From NCBI GenBank assembly GCA_030762175.1, contig CM060838.1, positions 18,149,501 through 18,213,500 of the forward strand: a DNA stretch of 64,000 nt, given 5' to 3'. Source of the DNA: Metallyticus violacea (lineage: Eukaryota; Arthropoda; Insecta; Mantodea; Metallyticidae). Below are positions 1 to 12,810 of the stretch, one piece after another; positions within the stretch are counted from its first letter, which is position 1, and each line of letters opens with the position of its first letter. A program made the position numbers and the translations under genes. The notes below the pieces were generated by a model. It saw nothing but the letters and a program-made list of their open reading frames with translations, ran no database searches and was not told the DNA's origin.

Positions 1-71
1 AGAAATAATTGAGAATGGTAGTAGTAGAGGAAGGAGTATGGAGTAATTAATTGAAAAAAAAAAATAGATTT

Positions 72-291
72 CTATACACAAATAACCAGATTTTTTATGT
101 ATATAATATCCCGAGAAATGAGCAACTCTAAAGGCAGAGTAGTTGCAAGGTTTGTAAACTTCAGTTTGATAACTTGGATTTTATAAATGGAGTAATAAAT
201 AAAATGTATGTGCTTCTGGTTGGATTGGAGTCTGGTCCCCTGGGACAGGCAGCTGCTGGTAAACATGGGACTGGGGTCTGAGGCAATCAAA
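72..291 (-). other. candidate downstream exon of FAM13 (unproven)
   Basis: A good acceptor (CTTTTTTCAG|T at 291) opens a frame that is phase-compatible with E12 and reads LIASDPSPMFTSSCLSQGTR. GC content is higher than in its surroundings at 190-291. No convincing GT donor follows before the frame stops at 72, and the expected FAM13 C-terminal coiled coil is not there. It may be a cryptic or terminal exon, or chance. Confidence 0.2.
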
Positions 292-1211
292 CTGAAAAAA
301 GTTTGTATATAATTATTTAGAATTAAAAAAATAATTAGTAGAATTTGGTGATTTATGAATTAAGAGTGATATTAAATTTATTGTAATGTTGCTTGTTGAA
401 ATAAAATTAATTCATTCATTTATCTGTAGCACTTATGAAAAAAAGAGGTTATACCGAAACTTATAACCACTCTGCATATTTATTTATACGCACTTCTTTC
501 AGGAGGGGCATCAAGTAAAATGCTCAGCTATCAATGCAGCAAGAATGCATAGTGTGTTTTTAGCTTTTAAAGCAATACACTTACATGGTCCATTGTATAG
601 TTTTCGGTATGCACACCAGTTAGCACAAGAATAACTAGTTATTTCTTTCATGTAATGGGTAGAGTTAAAGAGAATCCACAATAATGTAATGATGATAGGT
701 CTGTTATTTACCGGTTATATTTGCCTATACACATAAATAAAATAAATGTAGTTGCATCACTTAAGATCATAATAGACTAAAAAATTCTTTTTTAATTGTG
801 TCTTTCATAAATAGTTAACCTAGTATGATGAACACCAAAAAGTCCTTTTTTCATGCCACTATTATTTTATTTTTTGCCCCCCAAAATAAAAATTTACAGT
901 AGAACTAATCCTATCTTTTATTAATACCTTATATGTTTCACCTATAAAAACAGATAATGTGTCTGTTCTAAACACTGAAATACTAAAGTATATGAATATT
1001 TAATGGTGTCTTTCATTGAAAGTTAACACCAGCATAATGAATATCTAACAATACTATTTTTTTCACGTCAATATTACTATATTTTTTCCCCCATTCAGTG
1101 AAAACTTACAGTAAAATTACTCTTACCTTTCATTAATACCTTTAATATCACATTTATAAAAACAGATATGTACCTATTCCAGACACTTAAAAATTTGCTC
1201 AGTATACTCAC

Positions 1212-1396
1212 AATGATAAAGAGTGCAGATTTTCCCATAGGACATTTGAAGCATCTGCATTGTTGATACTGTCAGGTGCAACTGGAGATTCTGGAGATTC
1301 CTCTTGAGCCGAAAGTGATGGAGGTGAACTGGTAAAGTCCATTGTCTCATGTTCTAATATTGTTGCCAGCTCAGACATGCTATCCTTTAATTTTGA
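1212..1396 (-). CDS. FAM13: FAM13 exon E12
   Basis: 185 bp, with acceptor TTTGCAG|T and donor ATT|GTGAGT; two bases are left over for the next exon. It encodes SKLKDSMSELATILEHETMD, FTSSPPSLSAQEESPESPVA and PDSINNADASNVLWENLHSL. The start SKLKDS follows SGS of E11, where vertebrate proteins carry a Ser/Pro segment. The acidic, Ser/Pro-rich composition fits the linker before the C-terminal coiled coil. Similarity is weak, so the call rests on frame, splice sites and position. Confidence 0.68.
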
Positions 1397-3811
1397 CTGC
1401 AAATTATAATATATTTGTGCTAAAAACAAATCTAAAATGTTAATTTTTTTGGTTTACTTTTTGTGTGTGTGTAAATGCTAATTTTATTATGAAAGCAAAT
1501 TGTCAAATTGCTCATTTATTAACCATGAACATCTTCTGCTGATAAATCAGATCTTCATTAGACTAAGGAGTGGACTATGAAGAGTGGATGATATTTGCAC
1601 TAAATGAACAAATATATAGGGACCAAAAGCTCTAGATCAGCAAGCCTACTTGCATTACTCACAACTTGTGTTAACATTGAACCTCCATTTGCTTAACTCT
1701 ATATTTCTATTCTTTATCCAGACCCAAGATATTACATCATATTGTAATAACTTTGAACCTATTCATACTAGATGTTTGTTAGTCAAATATGTTCTAACAT
1801 AATGTATTTATATACAGAAAGAATTTTCACAACATAGCAATTTGGCAACAATTCTTGAGATACAAATTTAGACATATAACTAAAAGGTTCAGTTTTGCTG
1901 AAATTAGATTTCCTTAGGTTATAGGTCTAGATAACAATGTAAAAGCATTAGAATTAACTTCTACTCAAATTTAACATCTGACAGTATGAGCTATTTATTT
2001 ATTTATTTATTTATTCATTCATTCTAGTAGAAAATATACTTTCAACCTTTACTCCATGATATAACAAGTTCTCGTCTTTGAAGTTACTATTTAAAAAAAA
2101 TTCTCTTCACTATCATGTTGCAGAAAAGCACCACAATTTACAAATGTAAAATGAGCAGCTGCCTATATAAAGAAAGTAAAGGCATACCCTTATGAATATT
2201 TGGTTTTGAGACAAAATAAGGCACCAATGTACAATTTTATAATACTATTTTGATGCTCAATTAAATTTTTAAGACACTGTGATAGTTGAATAGGAAAATT
2301 GAAAATCACTAATATAATCTATAACTTCTTAGAAAATAGTAGATCTGTTTATTATTTAGTAAACTTTAATAATGAAAAAGAAAGCTCTCTTTCTCTCTCA
2401 TTTATTTTCTTATCAAATGCCACGGTCTTCAAAATAATAAATAAATGAATTATTGATGGCACAAATGAGCCGGTAGTCTACTGGAACCTGAAGTTGTAAC
2501 AGCATTTGCCTTGTCAGAGTACGGGAACACTCAGAGGGATAAAAAAATACCATTCAGGTAATTAATTAAAACAGGATTAACACTTGCATCCTCAATTGTG
2601 TGGCTTGTTGCAGATTACTGGTTAGGCAAAAGTATGACTATTACAGAGCTACTACAATGCTTAAAATATTTGCTTTTGCTCACTTCATATCAATTTTTTT
2701 TTTTACATTTTTATTATCAGAGATTCACTGTATAAAAGCTTGGATTGTCTATAATTCTCTTGTCATCCCCCTGTTTGCCACTGATCACATTCAAAAGTTT
2801 GCGACATCTCCTAATATTATTAATTAGTATTGTTGAAAACTGAAGTGTTTACATTCCTATTGTAACTTTTTCACCTCATCATATCAAAATGCAGAACATT
2901 CATCTCCTCATACCATAATGCAGAACTGCACTTTGTTAAAAAAACTGCACTTTCACTTCATCTTATGTTTCAAAGCATATTCTCTTGTGCTTACTTTGCT
3001 TTTCTTCTGCTGTAACCCTTGTTATTGCAAAAGTTAAAGAATTCTGTACTTTTATCCCATACCAGACAAACAGTTCTTTTTTCTAGATCCCCCCCCCCCT
3101 CACTGATTCTACATTCTGCTTACTGTAGTCTTTAACCACTTCCTAAATCATGATGTTTGCAACTCTTAGTTTTGCTCATTCCTTTAGAGTTCAACAAACT
3201 TTCGCTTAGCTTGGTATATGTCAACATTTACATACCAAAGTATTGTCAATATTGAGCTTAACAAGTTTCAGAAGCTCCACCCATTGCAATGCTTATCATT
3301 CAAAGTGTAGCAACCCAGTTTTCTTTTTCATCATACTCCTAATTAAGTGCATGAGGATTTTTTATCATGTAAAATTTCAGTAGTGTAAAAATAGTCAACA
3401 CTCCATTTCTTAATCTTTATTCCTTAGAGGAAAGGTCATTTATATTATTGAGGTTTATAGTCTACAATTTCATTAATATGAAAACATTGAAATTATAGAT
3501 ATCTTCCTAATACTTTTGCTTATTGGTTTCTACCCTAATTTTGTGCATATAACCATTTTATTCTACTGTGTTTCAGTTATCATGAGCCTGTGTGTTTGTA
3601 ACAGAACAAAAATTTATAATTAAAAAAATGAAAGAAAAACACACAAATCTATTTTTTTGCTGCCATGGCTAAATATTATTTACTATGAATGCTTATTTTA
3701 ATGTAATTAGAAGTAACTTTGCTTTTTTTCCACTTATGGATAAAATTATAAAATGTATTTACTAAAATTAATTATTAATCTCTATATGTAGTGCCAGACA
3801 GCAATACTAAC
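1397..3811 (-). other. FAM13: FAM13 intron 11
   Basis: AT-rich intron with an (ATTT)n/(ATTC)n run at 1993-2024. I see no transposable-element coding similarity and no supportable gene. Confidence 0.6.
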
Positions 3812-4027
3812 CGATCCAGAACGGATGACCAAGCGCTTTAGTGCTCTGTATCTGTCATAAAGTGGATGCATGATCTCTCGTTCTCCTTTTGTAACTGGTC
3901 GCCCAAACATACCCTCCAGATACAATAGAGCTTTCTGAACAGCAATCTTTTCTTCCAAAATCTGTTCCTTTGATAACTCCTCTAAATTTTCAGGCCGGCC
4001 TGCAAGCACACGCTTTTCTACCAGATG
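3812..4027 (-). CDS. FAM13: FAM13 exon E11, family signature
   Basis: 216 bp, 72 codons, phase 0 at both ends, with acceptor CTTTCAG|C and donor TCG|GTTAGT. It encodes HLVEKRVLAGRPENLEELSK, EQILEEKIAVQKALLYLEGM, then FGRPVTKGEREIMHPLYDRY and RALKRLVIRSGS. KALLYxExxxGRPVTKxERxxMxPLYDRYRxxK is the most conserved stretch of FAM13 proteins, and every key position is present. This exon is the main basis for naming the gene. Confidence 0.95.
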
Positions 4028-5959
4028 CTGAAAGAGAAATGCACAAAAATTCATACATTAAGAACATACAAAAATAATTCAACTGCTGCTCCTATTATGA
4101 GGAAAAATATATATATAATAAAAAGTTAGTTGCATGCTGGGTATTTGATTTAGCAGTGGTTTACAATATATACCTATTGCAAATATTAACACTTTTACTT
4201 TTCCACAACATAGTTTAAATTCTTGTAGATTACAGTCCAAAGTAATATGATGTGCTTGGTTTTCTATTAAGAGCAAAATGTATAGCAAAGATATTATTCT
4301 TCTTACAATAAATGTTCTATCATTAATTTATTACTTCCCTTGGTTGAATCCACTTACTTCAGACAATGATTCACCATCATGAAGGACTGTGCTGTAAGGC
4401 ATAAGTTATCCAAAATTTTCCCTCTGATTTGTGGAAAAGCCAAGAAAAAAATTTAAGCAAGCAGCTTAATGGGCAAGCTTGTTTTTAACAATATTTAATG
4501 CTAGTCTGTGCTTCTTTTCACTTTGTCTTTATATTCTCTGTTAAAGAGAAGGAGCAATAAATACTCCTATTAAATAGCATCACAATCCAGTATCAAACAT
4601 TAAAAAAGGTGTAAAGCCTTACTGTGAAAATAAAAATAAAAAATGATTCAGTTAATGTCCATAAATTAATACAAATCTCAATGGAATTCGATTGTTATAA
4701 AAGTTATTCTATATTTTTAAAATAATTCATTTCACCTGGCAAATCAAAGTAATGCATTCCTTTATAGCTGCAATTGATTCATACTGGTAAACTCCTAGGT
4801 AGAAGCTTAAACATTTCATTTTACAAAAATATCTCCAAGTTTGATACACATTTTTGGAAGTTTGTGACTATCAAAAAATTTGCACTGCAGCACTTTACCA
4901 GCCAGAACAAACAAGGCTATCATCATATTAGCATGCTTACACTGCAGGACACTTGTGCTTTTGATAGGCTCAACAATTGGCCACTAGCAATGAAGATCTC
5001 TCCTTTTGAAATGTCAACTTAAATACAATGATATGTACATTTGCCTCATGTAAACAAATAAATATTTTAATTACTAGCTTTCATTTTCCAGCAATTTTGT
5101 ACCTGCTAATGAAGTTACAACATTACTCACGCAGGTTCCTTTCAGAGTACTTTCTATCTTACAATGTTTAAGTTCAAGTTTCTGTGTCACTTTAATTCTA
5201 TCTGGTTGCCCATAACTTTTGAGCACATAGCTTGCTGTCAATAATGTTCTGTGTTTACAGTTTCCATAGTGCATTAATGCCTTATGAAAAGGTAAGTTAG
5301 CTTCAATTGAATCCTTCATTCCTAAATAGTCCTTATTTACAATATATGAAGTTCAGAAATATTTTTCAGGTAATTTCCCTGACATTAGGATTCTAGATTT
5401 TTCCAAAATGCATCTTCTAATCAAAAGCTAAAACTATTTGAAATATCTTTATGAGTACTCTTTGCTTTTATTTAAGGTTTTGTTCTTTAAATTTTTCATC
5501 TTGCTGAATTTATTCAGACATGGAAGAACAAGTAAAACAAGACAAGACAGTATACACAATACTGGAGATTTGAAAATGAGCATCTGCTGCATTGGTATCC
5601 ATTTCTTTAAGGTGCTGTGGATGGGATTTAATATCAAGATTCAAGTTCAATTTATTCATCCACCTGATCATAAAAATTATATGGGTACGTCAAATTTACA
5701 TCATAGTCACACATATAATACATAGTAAACACGATATTGCATTCTATGATTACTGAAACTTAAACAAGAATGACCAATTTGGAAAATCAATATGAAAATA
5801 TGGGGAATAAAATTATATTAAAAAATAGAGAAAACCTAATGAATTTCGAGTTTCCTCCTATGGATGAGCTCAGCAACTTCCTACTTCAACCAACAGAGGC
5901 CACCACAGGAACATCCTTTGTCCAGCCATAGTTTCGAGTAATGGTGGTTCAGTGAGCAA

Positions 5960-5992
5960 CTGAAGATGGGAGAGATTCTACCGAAACGCGTC
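5960..5992 (+). ncRNA. hammerhead-ribozyme-like core (copy 1)
   Basis: CTGAAGA at 5960-5966 (C3 to A9, position 7 being tolerant), a stem II (GGGAGA with TCTACC, one G-A mismatch), then GAAACGCGTC at 5983-5992. The last part gives G12-A14, a two-pair stem III closed by a two-base loop, and C17. Stem I is weak (AA/TT only). An extra T sits between A9 and stem II, as in most related copies here. Confidence 0.45.
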
Positions 5993-6319
5993 TTACTTTT
6001 GTGTAAGTGAATGGAGTTTAGTGTAAAAAATGAATACCTTAAGTTGAGGTTATATTGCCACTCCATTGTCAACAGCTTCGTAAGTACAATATTTAAAAGA
6101 CATTTTGTTAAAAGAAATGCCACCCTACAATATAACTATCCACATGGATAAAACTTTTCATTCTTAAAACCCAAGAAAAATTAATGAATTTTGACATTCT
6201 ATCTCTGAGTCAATTCAGCAAATTCCTATTCCAGTCAATAGATTTTGCCAGAGAAGCAGCTTGGATCCAGCTATGACCACATCAATCAACACAAAATTTA
6301 CCAAGCAATTAGTCAATAG

Positions 6320-6352
6320 CTGAAGATGGGAACAACAGTTTCTGAAAATGTC
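6320..6352 (+). ncRNA. decayed hammerhead-like core (copy 2)
   Basis: CTGAAGA is kept at 6320-6326, but stem II is imperfect and the 3' core reads GAAAATGTC in place of GAAAC..GTC, so stem III is lost. Read as an inactive relic of the same motif. Confidence 0.35.
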
Positions 6353-7180
6353 TTAATTAAAAACCCTGTAAGTGAAGTTTATGTCAACATTCAGAAACAT
6401 TCAACTTTTAATATTTCAGTTGCTTCATTGTCAATAGCTTCTAAACACTTTAGATATTGAAATTAGCTATATTTAAACAGGCATTATCTTTTTGTATTTT
6501 TATACATATTTAACAAAAATTTGATAGATGGAGTACTTGAAATCAATTTCTGTTGCTTTCTCAAGTTAGGTTTTCAAGCATGCTTTTTCATTATATGCAA
6601 AACTGAAAGCTACAAAGCATATAATTTTATAACCACGTAACAAATGCACACCACTTAAAGTCACAAAGACAGTGATTTGTTTATTTTCTGAAATCCTATA
6701 GCACATATTTCTCACAAGCTGAAGCATTCTTATTTTTTAGAATAATTTTTAAACTCTGTAACAGCCATTGGCTGTAGATGGACTATATTCAGAGGTCTCT
6801 TATTTTATATATTTCTTTAAACATTTTATGCAAATTTACCAAACTGTGTATGGAAATCACTTTCCATTCCTTTATTTCATTTTATTTCCCCCTCTTCCTT
6901 TTTCTGCCATCTTCTCTGTTAAACATTTTTTCTCTTTATAGTACTACTTCCCTGACATTTAATCCTTTCCATCTCAAAAGGAATATATCTCCTCCATATA
7001 ACATGTCTTCATTACAGGCTGTCAGCCTGCCCTTCACAGAAGTTTGCTCCAGTTGGATCATGAGCATACATTCCTAACTCTCTTGCCAACCAATAACATT
7101 TCATCAGGTTGCATTCACACTATGGTTGTAGCTGTCACATTGCAAACCTGGATACTTCTCATCACCAAAGTACCACCACA

Positions 7181-7410
7181 GGTGGCCTAGGTCTATAAGA
7201 CGTGGATTTATTAGCCGGAGGTCTGGGTTTTGAATCCTGCCAGGTCCATCCTCCTTGACTGAGATTTTTTCTAGGTTTTCCTCAGTCCTCATTCATAAAT
7301 GACAAATGACAAGGAGGTATCCTAAACTTAGGCCTGGAATGTTTCCTTCCTTAAAAAAAAATCCTTTCCCAATATATCATTTCATCTCATGTATCATCAG
7401 TGTTCACCAT
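7181..7410 (+). mobile_element. tRNA-derived SINE, family 2 (old copy)
   Basis: The same sequence as 59379-59606 in the opposite orientation, sharing TCCT(C/G)CTTGACTG-like middle text, TTTTCCTCAGTCCTCAT, TAAACTTAGGCCTGGAA and the 3' end CATTTCATCTCATG. The head (GGCCTAGGTC...GGTCTGGGTTTTGAATCC) resembles a tRNA with a degraded B box. Most CpG sites present in the 59-kb copy are changed here, which indicates age and deamination. Confidence 0.7.
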
Positions 7411-8079
7411 CTGTGGTGCCTCAGTGGTAAAATGGGTGTTAAAACTATTAAAATAACAAATCACCGAAGTCACATTTTAATCCAATATTGTATTTCATTT
7501 TCACCATTAATGCCATTTTCCTTATTCACTTCCTTTCATTCACAATCATTTTATTTCCAACAATGCCACCTTCCTGACCCAACTCATTTGATTTACCACA
7601 AGTCTTTGAACTATGCAAACCGTTTTTCATCACCTATCCCATCTCAAAGTATCCTCAACTCTATTGCATTTTCACCTCAACAGCATTCTCATTGCACTTC
7701 TCTACAGGCATTCTATCATGTTCTCATTGCCCACCTAGGTTCTCTATCCACAGGAACACTTCACCAATCATATCGAACCCCAAAGGTATTCCACCAGGTT
7801 CTCATCTCAAACTCAAATGCAACCTTCAGGCTCTAATCACTAACCAAAAGACATTATTACTCTATTCTAATATAAAATTTATGTAAAACAAAATAGTATC
7901 CCAGCTAATTGCCTAGCAATGAAATATATCGTATTTACGCAACTCTATGTGCCAATGAATGTTAATGTGCACTCTAAATTTGAAACTTAAAATCATAAAA
8001 ATATATTTTGGCATATTGTTGTGCAATCTCTTAGATATAAGAAGATATGCTTCATAAAACAATCAGAACATAGAATTTA

Positions 8080-8540
8080 TAAGTGGACTATTGTTACATC
8101 TTGAAGCATATACGACAAAATTCATCACTCATGCTGTTGCCAGGAAAGTTGGCTTAGGTCAAAGAAGAAAAAGTTATCTCTTACAGTGTCTAGTCACAGG
8201 TTGCCTGTTCTTCCTTTCATGTACAAATTCCAAAACTTTTTCTTCAATGTCAGAATGTCTTCCTTTCCAAGTGAATTTCTTCCTACTAGCTTTATTTGCA
8301 AATAATGCCAATTTCTGTTGCTGCCACAGCAAATATTGCTCTCAGTTGTAATGAATTCTCATCCTGCCTTACTGTAGATATTTTTTTCAGCATAATGAAT
8401 TATTTTAAGCTTGAAAGTAGTATCATAAGATGTTCTCCTCTGTTTGCCCTCGCATTTATAACTGCCTTCTATTCAAATGCTCTATGCAATAATAGGCCAA
8501 CAATAAATGTAACAAATTGAGAATGCAATGTGACACAATA
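8080..8540 (-). pseudogene. pogo-like transposase N-terminal relic
   Basis: On the minus strand, broken frames read RRTSYDTTFKLKIIHYAEKN, then after frameshifts KFTWKGRHSDIEEKVLEFVH and ERKNRQPVTRH. This is the layout of the psq-type/CENP-B-type helix-turn-helix head of pogo/Tigger-like transposases (RxSYDxxFKLKVIxYAE...; KxFxGxxxxxPELEEEVLEFV). Stops and frameshifts abound, and no DDE domain follows. Family assignment is by remembered pattern only. Confidence 0.5.
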
Positions 8541-8728
8541 AACGATAAATTTTAATGAAGTTACTGGCAAACTATGGAATGGATTTGCATTCAAATCTAA
8601 CATACACAATTTAATTCTACGTTTGGACCAAAAGACATGCATTAGATATGAGTAAATATGGTATATAAAATATTATGAACTGGTCTATTTCAATTCTGAA
8701 GACAGTAAAATGTCAAATGGATACATAC

Positions 8729-8865
8729 CTTCTCTACTTCTTGTAGTTTTTCTTCCAAATTTGCTGGTTTCTTTTCTCTCTGTCTAGCTAGTGTTTTCTC
8801 AGTCTGCATTGGAGCAACAGTTTCAGGGTGTTGCATTACTGCAGCATGAGGATCTTCTTTAGTTT
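8729..8865 (-). CDS. FAM13: FAM13 exon E10
   Basis: 137 bp, with acceptor TATAG|A and donor AAG|GTATGT, in phase 0 at the end. After the split Gln codon it reads TKEDPHAAVMQHPETVAPMQ, TEKTLARQREKKPANLEEKL and QEVEK. The NLEEKLQEVEK end leads straight into HLVEKRVLAGRPENLEEL of E11. This corresponds to the vertebrate segment (xIxxKLxEKRxxxxRPEDI) before the family signature. Confidence 0.82.
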
Positions 8866-9238
8866 CTATACAATAAAGTGATGATAAAATCAAAATTCAA
8901 AATTGCTATATATATAAAATCAATATTTAAATATTTACCCTAAATTATATTTTTGTTTATGAAAAACTGCTATCATTTTACTTAGATAAGATCTAAGTTA
9001 GAGATTTTTCCTCATGCTGCCAGAACAATGAAAATGTTTTACTTCTTTATTTTACTTTTCGTTGAAGATTACTCTAAGCTCATAAATATACAGCACAGAA
9101 AAGTTAATAGTTAGAAATAAATAACCTTTATCCTCATTAAATATAAATCTCCTAATCATACTTTCAACTTGTTAGCTAGAAAAAATGACTAAGTAACAAT
9201 ATTATTGCCAAGCTTATTAATTACCAATGTATATATTA

Positions 9239-9240
<2 letters not shown>

Positions 9241-9281
<41 letters not shown>
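9241..9281. repeat. (TAA)n microsatellite
   Basis: About 13 uninterrupted ATA/TAA triplets. Confidence 0.95.
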
Positions 9282-10194
9282 TGTTATTATTCCTGACCCA
9301 GCCTGCAAGTGGTCAAAGCCAGCAAAAAATTACTTCATACAGAAGTTTTCAATATTGACAATGCAATGTCCCATAATGCTATCTAGGACAATGAATCTAT
9401 AACTTATTTCCTGGCATTGTAACATAAATTCCACCTCATAGATCAAAAAGGACATTTACTGAGTACAGTAAGAGAATAAATCTGACACAAATATGGAATC
9501 AAAGGTTTGCAGTAATCACAAATCTGCAACACAGCAACAGTTAAAACTTATGAACAAAATACACTGAAGGTGAGAATACATTTTTTCTTTTAAAATATTT
9601 TCAAAATAAAACTCAAAGAGATAATTGATATCATTGTATGATTAGCTTCACTGTGCAAATTCCAATTTACATTCAAAGAGATAAATTTGTAATGTGCATG
9701 AAATTCAAAATTGATAAATATGAATTTTTATATTTTAATATCATTTTCGGCTAAAGGATTCACATGTTTTGCTATATTTGTTGTGAAATGAATAAATTTC
9801 CTTAAATTTTTCATTATCAATATCAAGGAACAAAATATGTTAAAACCTAAGAATATGGGTACAATTTATTAATATCCAAGTTTACATCACCATTAACAGC
9901 TATGAAATCTGTTGATTCAATGTAATTTTTTATCTTGATCAATACTGCAACAATCAGGTAATTATGCATTGTTGAAGATGTTACAATAATCCTGACTATG
10001 GAAGCACCGAAAACACAGCTGAAAGAATTGTGCATCAAAATTCAAAACCCAACCTTACTGATAGCACTTTATAAGAAAAGTATTGAAGAAACAAATGAAT
10101 TTAATAATTAAAATTAAATACTAATAAAGCAAGGGAAGATTACTTACAAGCAAAGAATTAAATGACTGATATGGACATTCAAAACTATTTAATA

Positions 10195-11330
10195 GTCACC
10201 AGATGCTACAAATGCAGCATGTTTAACAATAGACACTGAGAATTCATGGGAGATTACACTTGCTCTTTCTGTGCTGGAAGTCGCAGGTTATTAAAAGACC
10301 ACATAGTCCCCACAAATGACTGCCAAGTGCATTACTTGTTCTATACACAATAAGCACAGTCACAATAGAATATGTGATAATTATCTATCCCTCGACAAAA
10401 ACAACCCTAGTCTACAAGTGGTTCTGGCTTTAAAAAACGAGGAAATAAAAGGGCAAATATAAACATTACTAATGGTCTAGCAAACAATGCTTCACAAGGA
10501 ACAATACTCAAGAAAACCATTAAATTCATTCATCTAAACTTTTAGTACTCATGGAATGTCAGTGTGCTGAAGCCTAAGTTCCAAAGAAAAAACAAGTACC
10601 TTTTTTCTACAATAAACACACAGGTATTATTCAAAACAAAATTACTTATATATAAAAAGGTTAAGAGCTTTTATCTCTGGTAAGAGCAGGCAATACTGTG
10701 GTCATTAATTATTCCCTGAATGCTATTCTTATTAATTACTACATTGCAGCTAATTTATGGTGAACAAAAAAGACTCATAAAAATTAACTGATGATGATTC
10801 AAAATCCACCAAGATGGCATGACATCTTAACAAGCACAATTGGCAGAGCTATTGATTTTTTTAGTAAATTAGGAGAAAAGCACACTGGAGGCTATAGAGA
10901 TCTGAAAATAGAATCTAGAGATATATAGATACATGTGAGAAAATAGGAACAGAAGGCAAGAATGGGATTAAAATAATAAGAGGATTAAGGAGCGAATTTA
11001 GTATGGATGTCTGCCTTTTATGCAAAGACTTATACTCGATATTACAGTATGCTTTAGAGTGTAAGAAAATTGAGTTATAGAGAAGAGATATTGGCTTGAA
11101 AAATGGCACAGTCTATGTAGAGAGAAGTTGGCAAAAAAGAATTTTTAGAAAGAATAAAACCAAGGGAGTGTGATCTAATGCCAACTCACTTACTAGCTAG
11201 GCATTAGAGTTCTGCACATGGATAGCAGAGGGCAATGACATAATCCATTTGAAAAGCATGCACTGAGCATCAGCAGACTACATTACACTGAATGATGAGG
11301 GGGAAAATACAGCAAGGGCAGAATGAATAG
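10195..11330 (+). pseudogene. non-LTR retrotransposon relic (ORF1 zinc knuckles, start of ORF2, C-terminal knuckle)
   Basis: Broken plus-strand frames read RCYKCSMFNNRH, then YTCSFCAGSRRLLKDH and KCITCSIHNKHSHN. These are three CxxC-type knuckles in the order seen in ORF1 of jockey/R1-like LINEs. Next comes IKFIHLNF*YSWN and IQNKITYIKRLRAFISG, which resembles the start of the ORF2 endonuclease (HxNLQ, ..NKIxGIP...FxSG). Near 11.0 kb, CLLCKDLYSILQYALECKK resembles the C-terminal CxxC..H/C knuckle. The reverse transcriptase between them is missing, so it is internally deleted. Stops occur throughout. Confidence 0.5.
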
Positions 11331-12810
11331 TATGGAAAACCAGAATATCCAGAGAAAAATTGCCCAGGCACTTTTTCTGCCACAAGTTCTACTTATCTGG
11401 GATTAAATGCATGTTACCTTCATTGGATGCAAGCAGTCTAACCACTTGCTTGAATAAAATGGGAGTTTATTATGTATTTTGGAGTTAGGCTATGTATGAG
11501 TGGAGTGTAGTAAGGAGCACAAGTGAAGGTAGTTGAAGGGGTTAATTATGTGGAATGGGGTAATAATAAGAGAGTTAATGTGAATAAGAACCATGGGAAG
11601 TTAGCAACTTGATAGAACTATAATTTATTTAATTTAAAAATGCAAATATGAATGTATCTCTCCAACTCATCATGCAAATTCTGGTAACTTCACAAGGCTA
11701 TTTGTTTTAGAAATCTTGATTAAAATTAGCACACATCATACACAAAAATCATTCAAGTCATTGAGAGAGAGAAAGTTGATTAATTGCATTTCATTCACTC
11801 CTTTCTCTTTTTCTTTTTTAAGCATTTCTTATTGCACCTTCATCTTCACAGATACATTCAAACATACAATCTACAACTCGATGTAGCAAACACTTTTTCA
11901 TAACATTTTAAAATACTTTAAAGGGCAACAATTTTGCAGCAAAAGAAAGAACTGTTACACACATTGAAATTTAATAGAACACAAACTTTTCGATAAAATG
12001 TAATGATAATTAGTAGAAAACCTAGCTGTTGCAAGGATTATTCCAGAAAATGGCTAGAAGAAAAAACTGCAAGTCAAGTCACAAGATAGCTTGCAGAACA
12101 AAGAACTGGTTTTTACTTTGAAATCTCAGTATTTCAGAAGGTAAAAAAACGAGCCCAGAGCTCTTTGCCTCTAGTGTTACGTATTCATCTTTTCAGGATT
12201 AGAGAAAACTCCAGAAAAAATCTTACCCAGGCAATGTGTTCCTTAGTCTGCACATTGGCAAGTGTGTATGCTACCATCAGAGCCATTACATATGTGTCGG
12301 GTATAAGAATGGGAAGGAAAAAAAATACATATATCATAAACATTCAAGACTTAATGATGAGGAAGAAGGTAACAATGTAGCAGATGGCGAAAATGGAATA
12401 TGGACACACTGTGAGAATCACAAGTTCCACTTATGTTTGCTGAGATTGGAATTGGGTTTTCTCATTGAATGGCGAACATTCCAACTACTCAGCCACAAAA
12501 TTTCCATTACAAAATTTTAAGCCCATCTTTGATGGTTAGCTGTAACCTTCCTTCTACCTACTTCTTCTTTTATCATAGCAGGATTGGGTTTCTATGGTTT
12601 TCTCAGATTCAAATTTGATCCAACCATCTTTCTAGTTTTCCAATTTCCCCTCTTCCTTGCAGTTTATACTAGCGTCAATTTAGGCAATCTTAGGCCTGAA
12701 CTGTCTTAGACATTAACTATTCAAAAAAAGGTATTTAAGTTCCGTTAATTTTCCAAACAATTTTTAAGTTTCATTTTCCAAGTCTGCTTCTTTCCTAATT
12801 AATATTGCAT

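Larger units (their letters stand above)
5831..6445 (+). repeat. two tandem Penelope-type terminal-repeat (pLTR) relics
   Basis: Two related units lie head to tail. Both start near AATGAATTT..., share the phrase CAGCAA(C/A)TTCCTA and a CCAGC(C/T)AT phrase, and then a hammerhead-like core. The second unit begins about 350 bases after the first. Bases 6095-6440 match 17665-17960, where the same sequence follows a recognisable PLE endonuclease, so I assign both to the PLE terminal repeat. They are decayed, with many substitutions between the units. Confidence 0.6.
4028..8728 (-). other. FAM13: FAM13 intron 10
   Basis: Holds tandem Penelope-type terminal repeats (5.83-6.45 kb), a SINE (7.18-7.41 kb) and a pogo-like transposase relic (8.08-8.52 kb). 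The rest is AT-rich DNA in which I see nothing. Confidence 0.6.

Noticed and set aside
7306..7836. Plus-strand 176-residue ORF, one of the longest in the window
   Set aside because: Its first part is SINE family 2 and the rest is low-complexity His/Ser/Pro text from AT-rich DNA; no domain.
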